From Pirellulales bacterium (lineage in GTDB: Bacteria; Planctomycetota; Planctomycetia; Pirellulales; Thermoguttaceae): a stretch of 64,000 bases of DNA. Location of the stretch: contig JAFGRD010000145.1 in NCBI GenBank assembly GCA_016935315.1, forward strand, positions 1 to 64,000, read 5' to 3'. This document shows, piece after piece, positions 7,908-16,518 of this stretch. Within the stretch, counting starts at the first letter, position 1. Each line of letters begins with the position of its first letter. Below the pieces are notes generated by a model. The model searched no databases. It was given only the letters and a program-made list of their open reading frames with translations, and was not told where the DNA came from. The translations under genes and the position numbers were made by a program.

Positions 7908-10280
7908 ATGCGTGCGCTTCTGCTCGGTGTTGCTGTTGTTCTGACGGCGGGCCGTTTGGCCCTGGCCGACCCGCTGGCACTGGACGAGCGCCCCGCCGGC
8001 GAATCCGAATGGGGATATCGGCCGGCCGCGGCCGCTACCCTGCAACTAAGCCCGCCCGGCTTCTCCTGGCGACCGCAAAGCGGCATCGTTGCCTGGCAGC
8101 TCCAGTGTGGCCGCGGCGAGACGTTCGATGCCCTCGAGTACGAGGCGGACGGGATCGCCTGGAGCGTTCATTGTCCGCCGCGGGCGTTTGCGCCGGGCGC
8201 CTACACGTGGCGCTATCGGGGCATCGACGGCAAGGGCAACGCCACGGCATGGAGCCGGCCGCGGAGCTTCGCGATCGCCGCCGACGCCGTGAGCATGCCC
8301 ATGCCCCCGCGCGACGAGTTGCTCGGCCGCATCCCCGCGTCGCACCCGCGGCTGTTTCTGCGGCCCGAAGACCTGCCGCGGCTGCGCCGGCTTGCCGAGG
8401 GCTCGATGCGCGACCGGTACGACCGGCTGGTGGCCGAGTGCGAGCGGCTGCTGGAGAATCCTCCGCCGACCGCGGAGCCGCCGAGGTATCCGCCCGGCAT
8501 GGTTCGCCTCAGTGAAGAGTGGCGCAAAATCTGGTGGGGCAACCGCACCTACACAATCGCCGCGCTGAACGGCGCCGCCACGCTCGGCTTCACCCGACTG
8601 CTCGGCGGCAAGGAAGAATACGGCCAACTGGCCCGGCGGATCCTGCTGGATTGCGCCAAGTGGGACCCGCGGGGAGCGACCGGCTATCGCTACAACGACG
8701 AAGCGGGTATGCCCTACGCCTACTATTTCTCCCGGACGTACAGCTTCGTCCACGACCTGCTGAGCGAGCAGCAGCGCGAGACTTGTCGCCGCGTGATGCA
8801 GATTCGCGGCGACGAGATGTATCGTCACCTCTGCCCCCGACACCTTGGACGCCCGTATGCCAGCCACAGCAACCGGGCGTGGCATTTTCTGGGCGAGGTG
8901 GGGATCGCGTTCCACGGCGAGATCGAGCAGGCCGACGACTGGGTCTGGTTCGCCGCCAACGTCTTCTACAACGTCTATCCGGTCTGGTCCGACGACGACG
9001 GCGGCTGGCACGAAGGCGTTTCCTACTGGAGCAGCTACGTCGGCCGCTTCACCTGGTGGGCCGACGTGATGCGGGCGGCCATGGGCGTCGACGCCTTCCA
9101 GAAGCCCTACTTCTCCCAGGTCGGCTACTACCCGATGTATCTGATGCCGCCCGGCAAGGTCGGCGGCGGGCTGGGTGATCTGGTCGCTCGGTGCACCGCC
9201 CGCCAAAACGTCCCCCTGGTCGGCCAGCTTGCGGCCCAGTCGGGCAACGGGCACTGGCAGTGGTACGTCGAGCAGATGGGCGGCGCCAAAGCGGAGTCGG
9301 GCTACATCGGGTTTGTGCGCGGCGCGCTGCCGAAGGTCGAGGCCAAGGCACCCGACGACCTGCCCGCCTCGCGGCTGTTCCGCGGCACGGGCCAGGCCTA
9401 TCTCAACACCACGCTGTACGACGCCGACGACGACGTGCAAGTCGTCTTCAAGTCGAGCCCGTTCGGCACCCAATCCCACGGGTACGAGGCCAACAACTCC
9501 TTCCTGCTTTGGGCCTACGGCCAGCGGCTGCTGATTCGCACCGGCTACCGCGACATCTACGGCAGCGCCCACCACCGCAACTGGATGTGGAGCACGCGGT
9601 CGGTCAACAACATCACCGTCGCCGGCCAGGGCCAGGGCCGGCGCACCGCCTGGGCAAAAGGCCGCATCGTGGCCTTCCAGACCACCCCGAGCGTCGACGT
9701 AGTGGTCGGCGAGGCGGGCGAGGCCTATCGGGCCGAAGGCAAGGCCGACGGCGACCGGCTGCTCGACCGGTTCACCCGCGCGATCCTCTTCATCAAACCG
9801 GAGCTGGTCGTGGTTTACGACCGCCTGGCCGCCCGCGAAGACACGTCGTTCGAGTATTGGCTCCACGCCACCGAGAAATTCACGGCCGATGACCAGCGGG
9901 ATGTCCGCTTGCAGGTGGGCGACGTGGGTTGCCGGATTGCGCTGCTGGCCCCCGAGGGGCTGAGCTTCAGCCAGACCGATCAGTACGACCCCAATCCCCG
10001 CCCGCGGATCAAGCTGCGCGAATGGCACTTAACGGCCACCGCGCCCGAAAAAACCCGGTCGATCGAGTTCGTGGCCCTATGTCGGCCGCACCGCCTTGGC
10101 GATCCGGTTCCCGAGCAGCAGCAGTTGCGTCAGGTCGACGGCGGATACGTACTCACGGCGGCCCTCTGCGACGGAGGCCGCGTCGAGGTCCGCCTGCCGA
10201 AGACCACCGGCCCGATTCGGATAGAGCGATACGACAAGGACGGGACGGCCGCCGAGCCGCTGGAGGTCGCCGAACGGTAG
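7908..10280 (+). CDS. Secreted heparinase II/III-like lyase with DUF4962-type N-terminal domain
   Basis: A 790-residue exported protein. The signal peptide is residues 1-20, ending ALA. A beta-rich domain of about 120 residues resembling a fibronectin fold (PPGFSWRPQ, YTWRYRGID) precedes an alpha/alpha-toroid (RIPASHPRLFLRPEDLPRL onward). A C-terminal beta-sandwich follows from about residue 490 (FRGTGQAYLNTTLY, NNSFLLWAYGQRLL). This is the DUF4962/heparinase layout of alginate and glycosaminoglycan lyases. Candidate catalytic residues are in YASHSNRAWH and EGVSYWSSY; the exact polysaccharide is not predictable. It follows the ECF sigma gene and converges on the next gene. Confidence 0.88.
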   Translation: MRALLLGVAVVLTAGRLALADPLALDERPAGESEWGYRPAAAATLQLSPPGFSWRPQSGIVAWQLQCGRGETFDALEYEADGIAWSVHCPPRAFAPGAYTWRYRGIDGKGNATAWSRPRSFAIAADAVSMPMPPRDELLGRIPASHPRLFLRPEDLPRLRRLAEGSMRDRYDRLVAECERLLENPPPTAEPPRYPPGMVRLSEEWRKIWWGNRTYTIAALNGAATLGFTRLLGGKEEYGQLARRILLDCAKWDPRGATGYRYNDEAGMPYAYYFSRTYSFVHDLLSEQQRETCRRVMQIRGDEMYRHLCPRHLGRPYASHSNRAWHFLGEVGIAFHGEIEQADDWVWFAANVFYNVYPVWSDDDGGWHEGVSYWSSYVGRFTWWADVMRAAMGVDAFQKPYFSQVGYYPMYLMPPGKVGGGLGDLVARCTARQNVPLVGQLAAQSGNGHWQWYVEQMGGAKAESGYIGFVRGALPKVEAKAPDDLPASRLFRGTGQAYLNTTLYDADDDVQVVFKSSPFGTQSHGYEANNSFLLWAYGQRLLIRTGYRDIYGSAHHRNWMWSTRSVNNITVAGQGQGRRTAWAKGRIVAFQTTPSVDVVVGEAGEAYRAEGKADGDRLLDRFTRAILFIKPELVVVYDRLAAREDTSFEYWLHATEKFTADDQRDVRLQVGDVGCRIALLAPEGLSFSQTDQYDPNPRPRIKLREWHLTATAPEKTRSIEFVALCRPHRLGDPVPEQQQLRQVDGGYVLTAALCDGGRVEVRLPKTTGPIRIERYDKDGTAAEPLEVAER

Positions 10281-10325
10281 CTGGACTGCTGGATTCAGCC
10301 GAAACGAGGGCGCGACTCGGGCCGG

Positions 10326-12065
10326 TCACCTGTCTTCTGGGAAGCCGGGGACGGGTCCGGTGTGCAGCCACTTGCCGCGGGGATCGACGAACGACGATTG
10401 CAGCGCCCCGCACTGTTCGATCCGGCCAAACTCGGATACGGGCAGAAGCGGCGTGATCCGGTTGCGGAAGAAGTAACTCTCGGCCGACTCGAAGTCCGCA
10501 GGCAGCTCGCCCTCGACGCGGTACAGCCGCGAGACCATTTGCGACCCCGGGGCCAGCCAGCGATAGATCTCCCATTGGCGGCTGTCCGACCAGAGCCGGT
10601 AACCGGCCGGCCGATCGGGCCCAGCCGCGGTATAGGTCGTTTCGCTGTAGCCGCCGCTGTAGGGCAGGATCGCGTCGCACTGGTGTTCCGCAAACGTCAA
10701 CACGTCCGCGCCCATCCGCTCCCGCAGGTAGTGCATCAGCTTGACGTCCTCGAAGCTCGAGCCGAAGCTGTCCAGGTAGAACAGCGTACACCCCTTGCCG
10801 ATCATCGTCTCGAAGCGCCGCCAGAGCATCGCCCGGTGGCCGGGGTCGTCCGGATTGATGTCGAGGATCTGGTCGCTGTGCCAGTCGGCCCGCACGGCCA
10901 GATGCCGCGGCCGGGTACACACGCCCAGCTTCAGCCCGGCCTGTTGCAGCGGCCCGGCCAGCGTGGGCCAGTTGGCTTCGACCTCGGGCGGCAGGACGTC
11001 GAAATCGGGGCGGTACATGGCCCCGCGCGGGTCGTCGCCCCCGTGTCCCCAAACGATCACGCCTTGTCCCCCGTTTTCCTTCAAGGCGGCGACGAGCTTG
11101 TCGCAAAACGCGGCCGCGCCGTCGGGCCGATCGATCCGGCGAAAGCCGCCGTGGAAGCCGTACGGATTCGTGTTCGAGACGGCCTGTTGGCTGTGGTTGA
11201 GGTAGTCGGACGCGATCCAACGGAAATCGGCCTGGTAGCGCACTTCGCCGAAGGTCCGCCGGAAGTGCTCGCGGTAGGGCTGCAACAGGTGTTTCCAGTC
11301 GCGGTTCGTGCTCACCCGCAGCTTCAGGTCGAAGGTGCGGGCGCCGCGGCACGGAACCGGCGAGACCGCGAAATAGATCAACCGCCGCCGGGGCGACTTT
11401 TCGCGTTCCTCCGGTGCCCAACTGCCGTAGTCCCAGAGAATCAGCGTTCGCGTCATACCCGTTCGCCAAGGCGAGACGCCGACGCCCACCGAGTCGTCCA
11501 CCGCGTAGCTGCCGCCGATTTTCGACCAGTGGCCCGGATGACACAGCCCCACGCCATGGGCCTGAAAGTAGCTGATGTGCTGCACCATCATTTGGCCTTC
11601 CGGCGGGCGGCCGAAGTCAAACGTCAATCCGGTGAAGCCCACCACGCGAAGCGGTTCGCTTTCGTGCCGATTCTCGATCCGGGCGGAAATCAAGACATCT
11701 TCGCCGTCGAAGGTGTAGCTGGCAAGGCACTCCACGTCGCCCAGCCGATGCCACACGCGGGCCGTCCTCTCGTTAACGATCGTGATCGACTTCTCCAGCA
11801 CCTTCCGGACATCGACGGCCCCCGACCCGGCGTCCTTGAACCAGGGCTCCGCGTTGAAGACGGACCACGTACCGTGGGCCAACCGCCGCTCGCCGACGCG
11901 AATCGACGAGAGGCCGTCGGCGGTGACTTCCCAGACAATGCCCTGCGGCGTGCGGTAGGTGAAAGCCCCTTGCCCTGCGTCCGCGGTCGGCTCGGCGGCC
12001 CCGGCGAGGACCGCGATGGCCGGCCAAAGCAGCAGTAGCACGGCGGCCGTTATCGACTTCAGCAT
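10326..12065 (-). CDS. Secreted glycosidase-like protein of unrecognised family
   Basis: A 579-residue protein with a clear signal peptide (MLKSITAAVLLLLWPAIAVLAGA). An N-terminal beta-sandwich of about 250 residues is followed by a probable TIM barrel: GQGVIVWGHGGDD, LKLGVCTRPRHLAV, CTLFYLDSFG and VLTFAEHQCD. The last two place an Asp and a Glu where clan GH-D-like glycosidases put their nucleophile and acid. I could not assign a specific glycoside hydrolase family. It faces the heparinase-like gene tail to tail with a 45-bp gap, suggesting work on the same polymer. The start at 12065 follows AGGAA. Confidence 0.72.
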   Translation of the reverse strand: MLKSITAAVLLLLWPAIAVLAGAAEPTADAGQGAFTYRTPQGIVWEVTADGLSSIRVGERRLAHGTWSVFNAEPWFKDAGSGAVDVRKVLEKSITIVNERTARVWHRLGDVECLASYTFDGEDVLISARIENRHESEPLRVVGFTGLTFDFGRPPEGQMMVQHISYFQAHGVGLCHPGHWSKIGGSYAVDDSVGVGVSPWRTGMTRTLILWDYGSWAPEEREKSPRRRLIYFAVSPVPCRGARTFDLKLRVSTNRDWKHLLQPYREHFRRTFGEVRYQADFRWIASDYLNHSQQAVSNTNPYGFHGGFRRIDRPDGAAAFCDKLVAALKENGGQGVIVWGHGGDDPRGAMYRPDFDVLPPEVEANWPTLAGPLQQAGLKLGVCTRPRHLAVRADWHSDQILDINPDDPGHRAMLWRRFETMIGKGCTLFYLDSFGSSFEDVKLMHYLRERMGADVLTFAEHQCDAILPYSGGYSETTYTAAGPDRPAGYRLWSDSRQWEIYRWLAPGSQMVSRLYRVEGELPADFESAESYFFRNRITPLLPVSEFGRIEQCGALQSSFVDPRGKWLHTGPVPGFPEDR

Positions 12066-12210
12066 CGGTCAGTTCCTGTGCATGCTCCGGGTGCGGACAT
12101 CCATCACGCTCCACCCAAGATACCACCAAGGTGGCCCATGTTCCAGGACGACAACACGGTTGTCCAGGACCGACGCTTATCGGGGCTGCCCGTCTTTCCG
12201 CGGCCGGGGG

Positions 12211-12570
12211 CTATCCGTGTTCTCGCTGCGCCGCCCGATCCGCTCGCTTCGCGTCGCGCTGCCGGATCCATTCCCGCCGTTGCTGGGCGTGAGTTTTGAT
12301 GTTTGCGGGCAATCCGGGCATCTCCAGCACGGCCGCCAGGTCCTCGGCCGCTTTGTCGTCTTCGTGCATGGCGGAATACGCAAGCGCCCGATTGTAGACC
12401 GCCATCGCCTTCACGTCTTTGGGGATATTGGGCGCCTGAATTGCGGCGGAGTAATCGGCGATGGCGCCGGCGTAGTCGCGTTTGTTGGCCTTGGCCATTC
12501 CACTGCGATAGAGCGAGAGGGCCTTTCCGCGATGCGAGAACCAACGCTTCACCCAGGTTCGGAAGCCCAT
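12211..12570 (-). CDS. Small TPR protein
   Basis: A 119-residue protein with two tetratricopeptide units, AKANKRDYAGAIADYSAAIQ (about 26-45) and AMAVYNRALAYSAMHEDDKA (about 55-74). The Arg/Lys-rich ends lack a signal peptide, so it is cytosolic and probably a protein-binding adaptor. No partner can be named. No strong ribosome binding site is visible before the chosen ATG. Confidence 0.75.
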   Translation of the reverse strand: MGFRTWVKRWFSHRGKALSLYRSGMAKANKRDYAGAIADYSAAIQAPNIPKDVKAMAVYNRALAYSAMHEDDKAAEDLAAVLEMPGLPANIKTHAQQRREWIRQRDAKRADRAAQREHG

Positions 12571-12689
12571 GCCGGTGCCCTTTCATCCAGACTTCGTCGC
12601 GACACGTGCCTCGCGGAACGCCGGCAGCGCACCGAGGACGCCCGCGGGCCAGCCGCGGGACGTCCCCAGTAGGCCGTTGTCCGGCAAGC

Positions 12690-12887
12690 TCAGACGACGC
12701 TGACGGATTCGGCGCGCGGACCCTTGGGCCCACGGCCTTCCGTGTAGCTGACCGTCTGGCCTTCGCGGAGGTCCTCAAACTGGATGCCCTGCACCGACGA
12801 GTGGTGAAAGAACAGTTCGCCCCGCTCGCCCTCGATGAACCCGAAACCTTTGTTGGAAATCAACTTCTTGATCGTTCCCTGCGACAT
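12690..12887 (-). CDS. Cold shock protein (CspA family)
   Basis: A 65-residue single cold-shock domain with both RNA-binding motifs: RNP1 KGFGFI (about 14-19) and RNP2 LFFHHSSV (about 25-32). It binds single-stranded RNA or DNA, likely as an RNA chaperone. The ATG at 12887 lies behind AAGGAG; the longer upstream frame has no domain content. A candidate promoter about 220 bp upstream would give a long 5' leader, as in many cold-shock mRNAs. Confidence 0.95.
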   Translation of the reverse strand: MSQGTIKKLISNKGFGFIEGERGELFFHHSSVQGIQFEDLREGQTVSYTEGRGPKGPRAESVSVV

Positions 12888-13114
12888 ACCTTCAACTCCT
12901 TGAAACAAAACAGAAACACAAACAGACCATCGTGGCACCGTCGCCGGACCCCTTGCGGCAATTTGGCACGAAGGTCGGACACGGGGGGAGTCAAGTCAAC
13001 CGCGATCAGAGAGTCGTCCGCGGCGAATCGCAACACGGCGATCGGAGAGGAAGAATCCAGAAGGAAGCTGAAGGGGCTTGAGCTTATGCACCCCCACAAA
13101 TACACAGTATAGCA
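12888..13114 (-). promoter_or_regulatory. Extended -10 promoter and long leader of the cold-shock gene
   Basis: On the minus strand TGCTATACT (an extended -10, TATACT at 13111..13106) is present with no evident -35. Transcription from about 13099 would give a leader of roughly 210 nt before the cold-shock start codon. The leader has no open frame or repeat copy. Long structured leaders are typical of cold-shock mRNAs. The promoter call rests on the motif and the family pattern only. Confidence 0.4.
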
Positions 13115-13209
13115 CTTTGCCGGCCCGGGGGAAGGGGGGAACCGCGAATTCTTCGCTTCGCGGCGCCGACTTGCATCCCTCCAGCCGCCGGAGACCCCAA
13201 ACGCCTCCG

Positions 13210-13935
13210 CTAGTCGTTGGTTCGACATGGCAGCTCTTGGGCCGTGGCGGCGGGCAACCGTTGGTTCGACTCTCTGCCTTCGGACAGGCATTCTGCTGTT
13301 TCGTTCAGGCGGTCCATCGCCGCTTGAATTCGGGCTACGTACTGCTGGAGCTGATCGCCTCCCAGTCCAGGGGGGACCCTGATTGGCTCCCCGGCAAGAA
13401 GGTACACACGCGTGAATGGCTTGGGTATGACCAGATTCGTCCAGGTGCCCGCGATTCTCCAGCAACGAACGCAGGAATAGGCCGTGGGAATGATCGCACG
13501 TCCGGTGCGCGACGCCAGGAAGGCGATTCCCGTGCTCATTTGCCGCCGCGGGCCGCGTGGGCCGTCGGGCGTGATGACGATGTGCTTGTCTTCGGTGGCC
13601 CGCATGAGTTGCCGCATGGCGCTGGCCCCCATGCGACTGGTCGACCCCCGAACGCTCGACACGCCGACCCATCGCAACACATTGGCGACGAAGGCTCCGT
13701 CCGCGTGTCGGCTCGTCAGCGCCGCCGTCGAGCGGTGTTTTCCCGCAAACGCCGGGATGACCATCGAATCGTGCCACACGCAATAGAGATATCGCTCCGG
13801 CGGCGACATGGTATACGGGTTCGTGCTGGGAGTTTCCTCGCGGAAATCCAGTTTCAGCATCCGGAACAGGAGCCAAATGACTCCCGTGAAGGCAACTGCT
13901 GAGAGTCTAGTCAATAGTGGGCTGCGAATCTTCAA
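13210..13935 (-). CDS. DUF374 lysophospholipid acyltransferase-like protein
   Basis: About 241 residues of the DUF374 family, related to PlsC-type acyltransferases. A membrane-anchoring segment (VAFTGVIWLLFRML) is near the N-terminus. It is followed by VWHDSMVIPAF, the SRHADG motif, GSTSRMGASAM and VITPDGPRGPRR, matching the order of acyltransferase blocks. The probable role is acylation of lipid A-like or lyso-lipid substrates at the inner membrane, in line with the waaA gene elsewhere in the window. The start is taken as TTG at 13935, preceded by GGGAGAAGG and overlapping the ankyrin gene by 29 bp; an ATG at 14034 would overlap it by 128 bp. Confidence 0.8.
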   Translation of the reverse strand: MKIRSPLLTRLSAVAFTGVIWLLFRMLKLDFREETPSTNPYTMSPPERYLYCVWHDSMVIPAFAGKHRSTAALTSRHADGAFVANVLRWVGVSSVRGSTSRMGASAMRQLMRATEDKHIVITPDGPRGPRRQMSTGIAFLASRTGRAIIPTAYSCVRCWRIAGTWTNLVIPKPFTRVYLLAGEPIRVPPGLGGDQLQQYVARIQAAMDRLNETAECLSEGRESNQRLPAATAQELPCRTND

Positions 13936-14281
13936 GGCGTCCTTCTCCCTTATTCCGCAAGTCAGCTCCTGGATCGGCGTTCTGCCGAAGCAAGGCAGTG
14001 ACATCGTTGTGTCCTTCCTGGGTGGCGATGTCAAGAGCCGTTCGTCCTTTTCGAGTTAGCGCACTCGGATCGGCGCCGGACTCGAGCAGTGCTCCGACCA
14101 CCTCCACGTGGCCCCGTGCGGCGGCCCACATCATTGCGGTAACATCGCCCTCATCCTTGGCATTGGGGTTCGCGCCCGCCTGAAGCAGGTCGCGGACCAG
14201 GGCCAGTTGGCCGTCCTCGGCTGCCCGTATCAATGCCTTGTCTCTCCTTCGCGGGAGGCACGACATGAGTCGTCTCAGCAT
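13907..14281 (-). CDS. Ankyrin-repeat protein
   Basis: A 124-residue cytosolic protein with about two and a half ankyrin repeats: ALVRDLLQAGANPNAKDEGD, TAMMWAAARGHVEVVGALLE (continuing SGADPSA) and TALDIATQEGHNDVTALLRQ. No enzyme domain is present, so it is probably a protein-interaction module. Its 3' end overlaps the following DUF374 gene, implying co-transcription. Confidence 0.82.
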   Translation of the reverse strand: MLRRLMSCLPRRRDKALIRAAEDGQLALVRDLLQAGANPNAKDEGDVTAMMWAAARGHVEVVGALLESGADPSALTRKGRTALDIATQEGHNDVTALLRQNADPGADLRNKGEGRLEDSQPTID

Positions 14282-14320
14282 AGTCGATCTTTCCGAACCG
14301 GCTTCATGGTCACCGGTCCA

Positions 14321-14578
14321 TTATTGCCTTGCTTCGGCCCGCCTGGCCTTGGCGACGTCCCGTTCGGCCCTGGCCCAGTTGCCCGTCTTGCTGTAAACCT
14401 CTCCGCGAAGAAGATAGGCCCTCGCACACTCCGGGTTGAGCCGAATAGCCTCGGTGAAACACTCGATTGCCCGCTCCTGCTCGTTGTTTTCCAGATGTTG
14501 GATGCCCTGTTCGATGGCCTCGACCGCTTGCAGATCTTCTCGTTCCCCCGGCAAGCTCTGCCCGTGTTGTCGTTCCAC
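14321..14578 (-). CDS. Small TPR protein
   Basis: An 85-residue protein with two TPR motifs: AIEQGIQHLENNEQERAIEC and PECARAYLLRGEVYSKTGNW (about 45-64). The start at 14578 has a good AGGAG. There is no signal peptide. The gene resembles the other small TPR gene at 12211 in size and organisation, and the two may be diverged copies. Confidence 0.75.
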   Translation of the reverse strand: MERQHGQSLPGEREDLQAVEAIEQGIQHLENNEQERAIECFTEAIRLNPECARAYLLRGEVYSKTGNWARAERDVAKARRAEARQ

Positions 14579-14858
14579 TGCCTTCTCCTGCTACTTGCGC
14601 CGCCAAGACCGGACGGCACGCACGGGACATCCGTAGTACGGCCACCGCATATCGTGGTGCTCATTGATAGTGTGAGTACCACCAGTCGCTCGCGAATCTT
14701 CTGCCGGCTCGGCAAGCGTTGCCGGGAACATCCACCACCAGGTAGAGGCAAATGTTCAAGATCCAGGTCAACATGGCATTTCCTGTCGGTACGGCAGACA
14801 GACGAGGTCCCGGGAAGCGACACGGCCCGCCGCTCCACTGGTCTACAGAGCCTTCCCG

Positions 14859-15119
14859 TCACGCCGGGTCCGTCATCAGTCTCACCTCGGGCATGGCAGC
14901 CAACAACCGCTCCAGCCCGCGACGAGACGTCTGAGAACTGTACGCCACGTGGAAGGAGCAGCACGACGAACCGTCTTCCTCGTTCATCGGCGCGGCGGTC
15001 TTGAAAACGAAGGAGTGGCCGAGGCGGTTGAGCAGCCACTGGGCATTGCCGATGCCGTCGACTCGCACCCGACAGTCGCGTCCCAAAGGACGAATCCACA
15101 CGCTGAATATGTCCATCAT
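14859..15119 (-). CDS. Conserved small protein of unknown function
   Basis: An 86-residue protein beginning MMDIFSVWIRPLGRDCRVRV with a GGAG ribosome binding site. It contains a short beta-alpha pattern (VDGIGNAQWLLNRLGHSFVF) and a CC pair (SSCCSFHV) near residue 53. No family is recognised. It sits 34 bp downstream of the DUF3467 gene on the same strand and may be its operon partner. Confidence 0.6.
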   Translation of the reverse strand: MMDIFSVWIRPLGRDCRVRVDGIGNAQWLLNRLGHSFVFKTAAPMNEEDGSSCCSFHVAYSSQTSRRGLERLLAAMPEVRLMTDPA

Positions 15120-15153
15120 TGCGCTCCGGACCGAAAGGCATCTCCCCCCGTGA

Positions 15154-15534
15154 CTACGCGCGCCGGGCGCGCTTCTGCACGTCCGTCTCGAGGGCACCGA
15201 ACGTGGCTTCGTGGCGCTGGACCGTCATCTGCAAGACGTGCATCAACCGCTTCGCGGTGTACAAGTTGGCAACGATCCGCTGCGACACCACGATCGGTTC
15301 CGTCGGCATTCCGAAGGGCTGCGGGTTGAGTCCGAAATCGATGATCAACTCCTCCGGCGTGCCCGTTACACGGCAAAAATTGGCGTAGCAGGCCATCGCT
15401 GCGGAATCGTCCACTTCGACCGGCCCCGGCTGCGCCTGCTGCGCTGGTTGAACGTGGGGAGCGGATTGGCTCGCACCCGCCGGAGGTGCTCCGCTGCTGG
15501 CTTCTAGATTATCCAAGGCATAACTCCTTTCCAC
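15154..15534 (-). CDS. DUF3467 family protein
   Basis: A 126-residue protein. Residues 1-45 are Ala/Pro/Gln-rich and probably disordered. The remainder is the DUF3467 domain: ANFCRVTGTPEELIIDFGLN, then RIVANLYTAKRLMHVLQMTV, ending in a basic tail. The family is common in planctomycetes and other bacteria; its function is unknown. It is one of a group of small genes that also includes the BON protein. Confidence 0.85.
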   Translation of the reverse strand: MERSYALDNLEASSGAPPAGASQSAPHVQPAQQAQPGPVEVDDSAAMACYANFCRVTGTPEELIIDFGLNPQPFGMPTEPIVVSQRIVANLYTAKRLMHVLQMTVQRHEATFGALETDVQKRARRA

Positions 15535-15545
15535 GGAAACATCGC

Positions 15546-15794
15546 TTATCTTCGCTGCGCGTCGCGCGCCTGCACTCTCAGTTGGTCCATGACTCCGCCA
15601 ACTCCCTCGACTCCGCTGGCCGCTTTCAGGGCGGGCCGTCGCTGGTGATCGAACTGAATCGTGCCCGAAAGCGTCACCTGGCCGTTGCGGACCGCCACCG
15701 TGACTCGGGAATGTGAGCCCAAGCTCGCTCTCGCAAGGCGCTGATTGACCTTCTTGAGAATCGTCTTGTCCGAAGCGGATCCCTTTTGCAGCAT
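15546..15794 (-). CDS. BON-domain protein
   Basis: An 82-residue single BON domain: an N-terminal alpha segment (ILKKVNQRLAR) followed by VTVAVRNGQVTLSGTIQFDH and the Gly-containing helix AASGVEGVGGVMDQL. BON domains bind membranes or link periplasmic proteins, often under osmotic stress. No signal peptide is present with the start chosen at 15794, behind GGGAG. A start at 15807 would add four residues but lacks a ribosome binding site. Confidence 0.75.
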   Translation of the reverse strand: MLQKGSASDKTILKKVNQRLARASLGSHSRVTVAVRNGQVTLSGTIQFDHQRRPALKAASGVEGVGGVMDQLRVQARDAQRR

Positions 15795-15844
15795 GGTAAC
15801 ATCTCCCATACAGGACGGTTGACTGGTATACCAGCAGCCGGAAC

Positions 15845-16387
15845 TCAACTCCCTTTCGATCGCCCGTTTTCTTCGGCGCGCTCCTTCACGGAGCGGAATG
15901 GCATGCCGTCGACCCGTTCGTAACGCTCGGCGCGCAGGAACCAGAATGCCAATCCACCGGTGTTATGGTAGGCGCCGGGCGTTGTGGTGCCTTTCACGAT
16001 GTTGGCACGAACTCCCAGCGAGCCCTTCTTGCCCGTCTTTTTCCAGCCGCGCTGCTCCATGATGATGCGGACCACCACCCCGACCGCCTGTCGCAGGCGT
16101 TTGGTCCGCCGCGGGTCCTTTGCGGCGAGAAACTCATCGATGGCCGGCTGCGCCTCGAGTTCTCGGACCACTCCGGCCAAGGCGGCCCGGTCGTGATGAA
16201 TCTCCGAGTTTTCCATCCGGCGCTGCCGCTGGGCGTCATCGAAGAAGGCGAGCACCTCGTCGAACGGCTGTTCAGCGTCGTCCAGCACGTCGGCGAATGT
16301 TCTCCCCTGTCGATCCTCCAAAAACTCGTTGCGAGTAATACGGACCACACGCGGCATCGGCGTTACCCTCTCTAGGGACAAAGACAT
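15845..16387 (-). CDS. Unrecognised cytosolic protein
   Basis: A 180-residue protein starting MSLSLERVTPMPRVVRITRN behind GGAGG. It has an acidic, helical N-terminal half (DVLDDAEQPFDEVLAFFDDA) and a basic C-terminal half (MEQRGWKKTGKKGSLGVRAN, then AYHNTGGLAFWFLRAERY). No known domain is recognised and no signal or membrane segment is present. The start region is adjacent to family-A repeat A2. Confidence 0.6.
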   Translation of the reverse strand: MSLSLERVTPMPRVVRITRNEFLEDRQGRTFADVLDDAEQPFDEVLAFFDDAQRQRRMENSEIHHDRAALAGVVRELEAQPAIDEFLAAKDPRRTKRLRQAVGVVVRIIMEQRGWKKTGKKGSLGVRANIVKGTTTPGAYHNTGGLAFWFLRAERYERVDGMPFRSVKERAEENGRSKGS

Positions 16388-16416
16388 TCGTAAACCTCCA
16401 CACTACCTTGGGTTTA

Positions 16417-16518
16417 TTGACGTTTGCACAGTCAATGCGCGAGGGCGACCAACGGGAGCCCGATTTCTTTCCGGCCTCCCGTTGGTCGGCCTTGAGCATT
16501 CGCAATGCAAACATCCAC
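16417..16518. repeat. Family A palindromic repeat, copy A2
   Basis: The arms are GACGTTTGCACAGTCAATGC, then GGGCGACCAACGGGAG, and opposite them CTCCCGTTGGTCGGCC then TTGAGCATTCGCAATGCAAA. The two halves are imperfect inverted repeats of about 40 bp around a short AT-richer centre (GATTTCTTTCC). It is the best-preserved copy of the family together with that at 35014. Confidence 0.8.
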
